A stretch of 11,314 bases of DNA, from positions 1 to 11,314 of the forward strand of contig WFYH01000050.1 of the NCBI GenBank assembly GCA_015490215.1, written 5' to 3'. Shown piece after piece: positions 6,667-11,314 of the stretch. Under the pieces are notes generated by a model, which had not been told where the DNA came from, did no database searches, and worked only from the letters and a program-made list of their open reading frames with translations. Made by a program: the position numbers and the translations under genes. Source of the stretch: Aquificaceae bacterium. GTDB lineage: Bacteria; Aquificota; Aquificia; Aquificales; Aquificaceae. The first letter of the stretch is position 1. Every line of letters starts with the position of its first letter.

Positions 6667-7222
6667 TCTCATAGTTTCCGCCTTCAAGGAGAGCGCGGAG
6701 GTAAAGCTCGCCTTCGTGGAACTCTACAAGGAAAGGATCTACGAAGTGGGAAGCATTATGGCTACCGCCCTGAAAGATGGAAACAAGATAATCCTATTCG
6801 GAAACGGGGGGAGCGCCGCCGACGCCCAGCACATAGCGGCGGAGATAGTAGGAAGGTTCAAAAAGGAGAGGAGGGCTTTGCCCGCCATAGCTCTTACCAC
6901 AGACACCTCCATCCTTACGGCGGTGGGAAACGACTACGGCTTTGAAACCATCTTTGAAAGGCAGATAGAAGCTCTTTGCACCCCCGGTGACGTAGCTATA
7001 GGCATAACCACTTCGGGAGAGTCGGAGAACGTCATCAGAGGTCTCAAAAAGGCTCACGACTTGGGAGCCACCACGGTAGCCTTCACGGGAAGAAACGGGG
7101 GCAGGGTGGCTGAGATAGCCCACTACTCCTTTATAGTCCCCTCCTACGAGACACCCCGCATTCAGGAGTGTCACATAACCCTCGGGCACGTCCTCTGCGA
7201 AATCATAGATCAAATGGTATGA
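6659..7222 (+). CDS. gmhA: Phosphoheptose isomerase GmhA (sedoheptulose 7-phosphate isomerase)
   Basis: The protein is 187 aa, close to E. coli GmhA (192 aa). It has the SIS sugar-isomerase fold with GNGGSAADAQH (48-58) and TTSGES (117-122). The zinc ligand set of the family is present as His58, Glu62, Gln169 and His177, with QECHITLGH carrying the last two. The enzyme makes D-glycero-D-manno-heptose 7-phosphate, the first step toward the heptose of the LPS inner core, in the cytoplasm. This fits a Gram-negative envelope. The ATG lies 8 nt inside nuoG without a clear ribosome site, and the stop overlaps nadK as ATGA, so it appears coupled on both sides. Confidence 0.95.
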   Translation: MLDLIVSAFKESAEVKLAFVELYKERIYEVGSIMATALKDGNKIILFGNGGSAADAQHIAAEIVGRFKKERRALPAIALTTDTSILTAVGNDYGFETIFERQIEALCTPGDVAIGITTSGESENVIRGLKKAHDLGATTVAFTGRNGGRVAEIAHYSFIVPSYETPRIQECHITLGHVLCEIIDQMV

Positions 7223-8043
7223 AAAGGATCTTCCTGCTTTTGAAAGACAGCCAAAGGGCGAAGGCAACCGCCGAGGAGATAGAGGACTTCCTAAAAACAA
7301 GGGGGATAAAGGTATACAAAAGGGTCAACAGACCCTCCGCAGAGAGAGGGGTAAACCTAAGAGGCTTTGACCTTATGGTTGTAGTAGGAGGGGACGGGAC
7401 CTTTTTGGCGGGTGCCCGGATGGCTTCCCGCTTCGGCATTCCCCTTCTGGGGGTGAACGAGGGGAGATTCGGCTTCCTTACGGAGGTCCAGCGCCACGAG
7501 GCTGTGGACATCCTAAAAGAGATCCTGCTAGGTAAGGGAAAAAGGCAAAGGCGCATAATGCTTTCCGTAACCCTCCTGAGGGGTCCCCGAAGAAGGTTCC
7601 TCGGGGACTACCTGAACGATGTGGTGGTTTCAAAGAGCGCCATAGCCCGCATTACCGAGATAGAGGTTTTCGCAAACGGAAACTTTATGGTGAGGGTCTT
7701 CGGGGACGGGGTGATAGTTTCAACGCCTACGGGTTCCACCGCCTATGCGTTGTCTGCGGGAGGACCCATAATATATCCCGACTCGGAAAACCTTCTGTTT
7801 GTCCCCATTTGCCCCCATACCCTTTCCAACAGACCGGTGGTTCTACCTCCCGACTTCGGTCTGAGGCTCAGGGTAATATCGGAAGACAAAGCCTGCTTTC
7901 TCACCATGGACGGACAAAAGGGTCTCTTCCTGCAAAGGGGGGACACCGTTGAGGTGAAAAGATCGAAAAGGGTATGTGAGATATACCTTCACCCGGATAA
8001 GGACTTTTTCTCCATACTCCGAGAAAAGCTCAGGTGGGGCTGA
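7219..8043 (+). CDS. nadK: NAD kinase
   Basis: The protein is 274 aa from the chosen ATG at 7219, which overlaps the gmhA stop as ATGA. An in-frame ATG at 7168 would add 17 residues (SHNPRARPLRNHRSNG) that do not look like NadK and lie inside gmhA, so I reject it. Family motifs are GGDGT at 57-61 (catalytic/ATP-binding), GVNEGRFGFLTE at 78-89, NDVVV at 133-137, the TPTGSTAYALSAGGP loop at 169-183, and MDGQ at 230-233. The enzyme phosphorylates NAD to NADP in the cytoplasm. The gene lies three bases before the RND pump gene. It shows no sign of truncation. Confidence 0.96.
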   Translation: MKRIFLLLKDSQRAKATAEEIEDFLKTRGIKVYKRVNRPSAERGVNLRGFDLMVVVGGDGTFLAGARMASRFGIPLLGVNEGRFGFLTEVQRHEAVDILKEILLGKGKRQRRIMLSVTLLRGPRRRFLGDYLNDVVVSKSAIARITEIEVFANGNFMVRVFGDGVIVSTPTGSTAYALSAGGPIIYPDSENLLFVPICPHTLSNRPVVLPPDFGLRLRVISEDKACFLTMDGQKGLFLQRGDTVEVKRSKRVCEIYLHPDKDFFSILREKLRWG

Positions 8044-8046
8044 GGT

Positions 8047-11000
8047 ATGTATTCCTTCTTTATCAGGAGACCCGTAACCACCTTCATGTTTATGCTCTCT
8101 TTTGTGATCCTCGGTATATACGCCTACAGGAACATACCCGTAGACAGGTTTCCCGACGTTGACTTTCCGGTGGTCACCGTAACGACCGTTTACGACGGGG
8201 CAAACCCCTACGTGGTGGATACGGTCGTCACGAGGGTTATAGAGGAAGAGCTTGCCAGCATAAGCGGGGTGGACACCATAGTCTCACGTAGCTATGCGGA
8301 GATATCCCGTATAAGCGTGGTCTTTGATCTTGACAAGGACATAGACGTAGGGGCGCAGGAGGTCAGGGATGCAGTCCTGAGGGCTTACCGTAGGATGCCC
8401 GAAGGGGTTGACACGCCCGTTGTCAGAAAGCTGAACACTTCCCTTGCCCCCATAATGGCTGTCCTCGTCCACGGGGATGTAGATTACGACACGGTCGCCT
8501 TTTTTGCGGACAAGGTGGTAAAGAGGGAGTTTGAACGGGTAAAGGGTGTGGCGGAGGTGCACCTCGGGGGCTTCAGGGACAGGGTGATGTGGATAAGAGT
8601 GGATCCCAAAAAGATGAAGGAAAGGGGCATCACCGTGGCGGATGTGATCTCAGCTTTTAGAAACAACCACGTTGAATCCCCTGCTGGGAGGATATACAGC
8701 AAAAACAGGGAATACATACTCCGCATAGTGGGAAAGTTCAGGGATGCGGAGGAGATAAACAGGCTCGTCATAAAGAACGGGGTGAGGGTGAGGGATATAG
8801 GGCATGCGGAGTTTTCCTACGAGGAGAAGAGAAACGCCGTCAGGTTTAATCTGCGTTCTGCGGTTGCCCTGATAGTCTACAAAGAGAGCAAGACCAACAC
8901 GGTTGAGGTAGCCAGAGGGGTATACGAGAAGATAGAAAGGCTCAGGAAGGTAGCACCCAAGGGCGTGAGCATAGATGTAAACTACGATGCTTCCGTTTTC
9001 ATAAAGAGGAGCGTATCGGATGCCCTGCACGAGATAGCCGTAGGAAGCCTTCTGACCGCCCTTATGGTTTTTGTCTTTTTGGGAAATCTGAAGCTCACCC
9101 TGATACCCGTCTCCGCCATCCCCATATCCATACTGGGAACCGTCTTCTTCCTCAACCTTACGGGCAATTCCTTAAACACCATCTCCCTCCTTGCCCTCGC
9201 CATAGCGGTTGGGATAGTCATAGACGACGCCATAGTTGTTTTAGAGAGCATATACAGAAGGGCGGAAGAGGGTCTGAGAGGCACAGAGGCGGCGGAAAGG
9301 GGAACGAGGATAGTCATATTTGCGCTCCTTAGCTCCACCTCTTCGCTGATAGTTATCTTCCTTCCCATCCTCTTTCTGAAGGGACCGGTGGGGATATTCT
9401 TCGGGGTGTTCAGCCTGACCTTGATTACCGCCATAGCCATATCCTTTTTGGTTTCCGTGTCCTTTACCCCGATGCTCTCCGCAAGGCTGGTCAGCGTGGG
9501 ATACAAGAACGTATTCGTGAGGATTTACGAGAGATTTGAGAGGATCTTTGACCGAACCCTTCACTGGGCGCTTGAACACAAGTTTATAGTTCTCGCCCTT
9601 TCCTTCTCAACGGTGGCTGTAGGCTTTTACCTTGCTGGTCAGGTAAAGAAGGAGTTCTTCCCTGTGGTAGATGAGGGCAGGTTTATAGTAAGGTTTGAAA
9701 CCCCGCTGGGTTCTTCCTTTGAGTTTACCAACAAGAAGGCAAGGGAGATAGAGAGGATCATCATTTCAAACCCCTACGTCCTTAGATACGGTATGGCTGT
9801 AGGGGAGGGGCTGGTAAGTCCCACCGTTAACGGAGGTATGTTCTTCGTAACCCTAAAAGACAGAAGTGAAAGACCTCACCAGAAGGTGGTCATGAACATG
9901 ATAAGGGACGAACTGAAGAAACTCAGGGACGTGAGGGCATCGGTGGAGGTGCCTTCAATAGTAGGTGCACGGGGAGGTAGGCAGACGGATATCCAGTATG
10001 CGGTAAAAGGAGACTCTTTGGAAGAGCTTGCCCGCATAGCAGATAAGCTCGTTGAGTATCTGAAGTCGGTGGGCGGATACGAGGATGTGGATACGGACAT
10101 AAGGGTCAACCAGCCCGAGATAAGGATAGAGGTAAACAGGGAAAAGCTTGCGGATCTGGGTATAAGCGTAAAGGACGTGAGCGATACACTAAATGCCCTC
10201 TTCGGTAAGCTCTGGATAGGAACCTATGAACTCGGCTCGGAAAGCTACGACGTCTATATAAAGGCGGAAGAGAGCTTCCTTAAAACCTTTGAGAACCTGA
10301 AGAACGTATACGTAAGGGCAAAAAACGGTGAGCTTGTCCCCATAACGGCGGTGGTAGACTACGAGCTCGCTCCCGGCTACAACGTCATAAACAGGTTCAA
10401 CCGCCAATACTCCTTTATCCTCTTTGCAAACCTCAGGGACAAGTCCATAGGTGAGGCGGTGGAAGAAATTGAAGGTTTCTTGAAGGAAAACCTTCCCCCG
10501 GGCTACACCTTTGAAGCTACAGGTCACACCAAGGAGTTCAGCAGGGCGTTTGAGGGGCTGTTCTTAGCACTAATCGTGGCGGTCGTGGGGGTTTATATGA
10601 TCCTTGCTTCCCTTTTTGAGAGCCTAATCCATCCCTTTACGGTTATGCTGACCCTGCCCCTTGCAGTTTCAGGTGTCTTCGGTCTCATCTATCTGACCGG
10701 AGACTCTTTGAGTATTCCCTCCTACTTTGGGGTGATACTGCTGGTGGGTCTCGTGGCGAGGGACTCGGTGCTCTTTATTGAACGTATAGTCCAACTCAGG
10801 AAGGAGGGTCTGCCCGTTCGGGAAGCGATAATGAAAGCAAGAAAGGAGAGGCTCAGACCCATACTGATGACCACCTTCACGATAATGTTTGCCCTGCTTC
10901 CGGTAGCCCTCGGAATATCCGAAGGTGCGGAGCTGAGGAAACCCCTTGCGGTGGCAGTCATAGGAGGCTTGGCAACCTCCCTACCCCTCAGCCTTTACGT

Positions 11001-11064
11001 TATCCCCATAGTCTACGAACTCTTTGAAGGTTTAGGCTCCAAGGTCAAGGCGCTAAGAGGCTGA
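8047..11064 (+). CDS. RND-family efflux transporter permease (AcrB/HAE1-like)
   Basis: The protein is 1005 aa, slightly shorter than AcrB (1049). It shows the RND layout: helix 1 at about 9-28 followed by the PVDRFPDVDFPVVTV segment typical of HAE1 pumps, a first periplasmic porter domain to about 330, helices 2-6 (about 330-475), helix 7 (about 513-533), the KKEFFPVVDEG segment at 534-544, a second periplasmic domain to about 835, and helices 8-12 (about 836-992). The proton-relay Asp-Asp pair of helix 4 is present (Asp393, Asp394, in GIVIDDAIVV). In helix 10 the lysine of AcrB (Lys940) is replaced by Arg905, in GLVARDSVLF. It would pump hydrophobic or amphiphilic compounds out across the envelope, but needs a membrane fusion protein and a TolC-type channel, neither visible here. 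It starts three bases after nadK; AGGTGGGG (8032-8039) may be the ribosome site. Substrate is unknown. Confidence 0.93.
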   Translation: MYSFFIRRPVTTFMFMLSFVILGIYAYRNIPVDRFPDVDFPVVTVTTVYDGANPYVVDTVVTRVIEEELASISGVDTIVSRSYAEISRISVVFDLDKDIDVGAQEVRDAVLRAYRRMPEGVDTPVVRKLNTSLAPIMAVLVHGDVDYDTVAFFADKVVKREFERVKGVAEVHLGGFRDRVMWIRVDPKKMKERGITVADVISAFRNNHVESPAGRIYSKNREYILRIVGKFRDAEEINRLVIKNGVRVRDIGHAEFSYEEKRNAVRFNLRSAVALIVYKESKTNTVEVARGVYEKIERLRKVAPKGVSIDVNYDASVFIKRSVSDALHEIAVGSLLTALMVFVFLGNLKLTLIPVSAIPISILGTVFFLNLTGNSLNTISLLALAIAVGIVIDDAIVVLESIYRRAEEGLRGTEAAERGTRIVIFALLSSTSSLIVIFLPILFLKGPVGIFFGVFSLTLITAIAISFLVSVSFTPMLSARLVSVGYKNVFVRIYERFERIFDRTLHWALEHKFIVLALSFSTVAVGFYLAGQVKKEFFPVVDEGRFIVRFETPLGSSFEFTNKKAREIERIIISNPYVLRYGMAVGEGLVSPTVNGGMFFVTLKDRSERPHQKVVMNMIRDELKKLRDVRASVEVPSIVGARGGRQTDIQYAVKGDSLEELARIADKLVEYLKSVGGYEDVDTDIRVNQPEIRIEVNREKLADLGISVKDVSDTLNALFGKLWIGTYELGSESYDVYIKAEESFLKTFENLKNVYVRAKNGELVPITAVVDYELAPGYNVINRFNRQYSFILFANLRDKSIGEAVEEIEGFLKENLPPGYTFEATGHTKEFSRAFEGLFLALIVAVVGVYMILASLFESLIHPFTVMLTLPLAVSGVFGLIYLTGDSLSIPSYFGVILLVGLVARDSVLFIERIVQLRKEGLPVREAIMKARKERLRPILMTTFTIMFALLPVALGISEGAELRKPLAVAVIGGLATSLPLSLYVIPIVYELFEGLGSKVKALRG

Positions 11065-11077
11065 AGAGTGGTAAACT

Positions 11078-11083
11078 TATAAA
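11078..11083 (+). promoter_or_regulatory. Possible -10 box for tRNA-Pro
   Basis: TATAAA lies five bases before tRNA position 1 in the 24-bp gap after the RND gene. There is no matching -35 box at normal spacing, and transcription from this box would begin almost at the tRNA itself. Read-through from the upstream operon is equally possible, since no terminator is visible. Confidence 0.25.
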
Positions 11084-11088
11084 TTCAA

Positions 11089-11161
11089 CGGGGCGTAGCT
11101 CAGGTGGCAGAGCGCCGGCTTCGGGAGCCGGAGGTCGGCGGTTCAAGTCCGCTCGCCCCGA
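11089..11161 (+). tRNA. tRNA-Pro (anticodon CGG), CCA not encoded
   Basis: The 73-nt sequence folds into a complete cloverleaf. The acceptor stem CGGGGCG pairs with CGCCCCG over seven pairs, including the C1-G72 pair typical of bacterial proline tRNA. The D arm is GCTC/GAGC-like. The anticodon stem CCGGC/GCCGG encloses the loop TTCGGGA with anticodon CGG at 11122-11124 and G37. The T arm is GGCGG/CCGCT with the loop TTCAAGT. The discriminator is A73, as expected for proline. The next bases are TGG, so CCA must be added after transcription. Confidence 0.97.
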
Positions 11162-11242
11162 TGGTTTATAGGCACTAAAGAATTCGGCTGAGAAGTAGGG
11201 GTGAATGTTTCTATCCACTTCCGGTTATCAGAGCAAACTCCT

Positions 11243-11314
11243 TTACGGGGAAAAATCCTCAAACTCCATATCCGTAGCGTAGTAGGTGAGGGAGAAGTTC
11301 TTAGGGCTTTTGTG
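11243..11314 (-). CDS. Possible C-terminal end of an unidentified minus-strand gene (partial)
   Basis: On the minus strand the frame entering from the right edge is open for 23 codons and ends at TAA (complement of 11243-11245). The peptide (HKSPKNFSLTYYATDMEFED then FSP) has a plausible protein-like composition, with codon use (GAG, TAC, CTC) like the other genes here. It would face the tRNA-Pro gene tail to tail. I do not recognise the family, and such a short open stretch could occur by chance. The rest of 11162-11242 shows nothing I can identify. Confidence 0.3.
   Translation of the reverse strand, partial: HKSPKNFSLTYYATDMEFEDFSP

Noticed and set aside
7168..7218. Upstream in-frame ATG that would extend NadK by 17 residues
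   Set aside because: The extension lies in conserved gmhA coding sequence and does not resemble a NadK N-terminus. The ATG at 7219 gives the usual ATGA overlap and a normal family start (MKRIFLLLKD).
6794..7300. 168-codon open frame on the minus strand opposite gmhA
   Set aside because: It spans the gmhA/nadK junction in antisense and lies against conserved GmhA motifs, with no recognisable domain and no ribosome site.
11192..11221. Imperfect hairpin GAAGT...ACTTC after tRNA-Pro as a possible terminator
   Set aside because: The stem is only five to seven pairs with a bulge and a ~15-base loop, AT-containing, and no T-run follows it on either strand.
1..11314. Mobile element, CRISPR array, phage or defence system
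   Set aside because: I found no transposase, integrase, Cas, toxin-antitoxin or restriction signature, no direct repeat arrays and no terminal inverted repeats. Nearly all the DNA is occupied by recognisable housekeeping genes.

Overview
This window looks like chromosomal DNA from a thermophilic, chemolithotrophic bacterium, most likely of the Aquificales (Aquifex/Hydrogenobacter/Thermocrinis relatives). The reasons are heavy use of AGG/AGA and ATA codons, very tight gene packing with many 4-24 nt overlaps, a short (628 aa) NuoG away from the rest of a nuo cluster, and pathway genes scattered singly among unrelated neighbours. The organism assignment is an inference from style, not from a database match.

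Layout, left to right. (1) Positions 1-1625, minus strand: an operon phoH > ybeY > AMMECR1-family gene. The AMMECR1 gene runs off the left edge. The genes overlap (68 nt, then 24 nt), which suggests translational coupling. PhoH and YbeY are RNA-metabolism/ribosome-maturation proteins. (2) Positions 1626-1706: an 81-bp divergent spacer with two good but physically overlapping promoters, one for phoH and one for htpX. (3) Positions 1707-3632, plus strand: htpX (membrane zinc protease), a 90-aa unknown protein coupled to it by an ATGA overlap, and a pstB phosphate-ABC ATPase without its usual pstSCA partners. (4) Positions 3629-4733, minus strand: tRNA-Cys(GCA) followed almost immediately by trpD. 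trpD meets pstB tail to tail with overlapping stop codons. (5) Positions 4734-4779: a short AT-rich divergent spacer. (6) Positions 4780-11064, plus strand: nuoG > gmhA > nadK > RND-family efflux pump, with overlaps or gaps of no more than 8 nt, so probably one transcript. (7) Positions 11089-11161: tRNA-Pro(CGG). The last ~150 bp contain no complete gene, but may hold the 3' end of a minus-strand gene.

Functionally the window is mostly housekeeping: ribosome/RNA quality control, membrane protein quality control, phosphate uptake, tryptophan synthesis, respiratory complex I, LPS heptose synthesis, NADP supply and efflux. I see no mobile element, CRISPR array, prophage or defence system. The points most worth a second look are extra [4Fe-4S]-type cysteines in NuoG, the nested overlaps in the phoH operon, the tRNA-Cys/trpD arrangement, the overlapping divergent promoters, and the small unknown gene between htpX and pstB.
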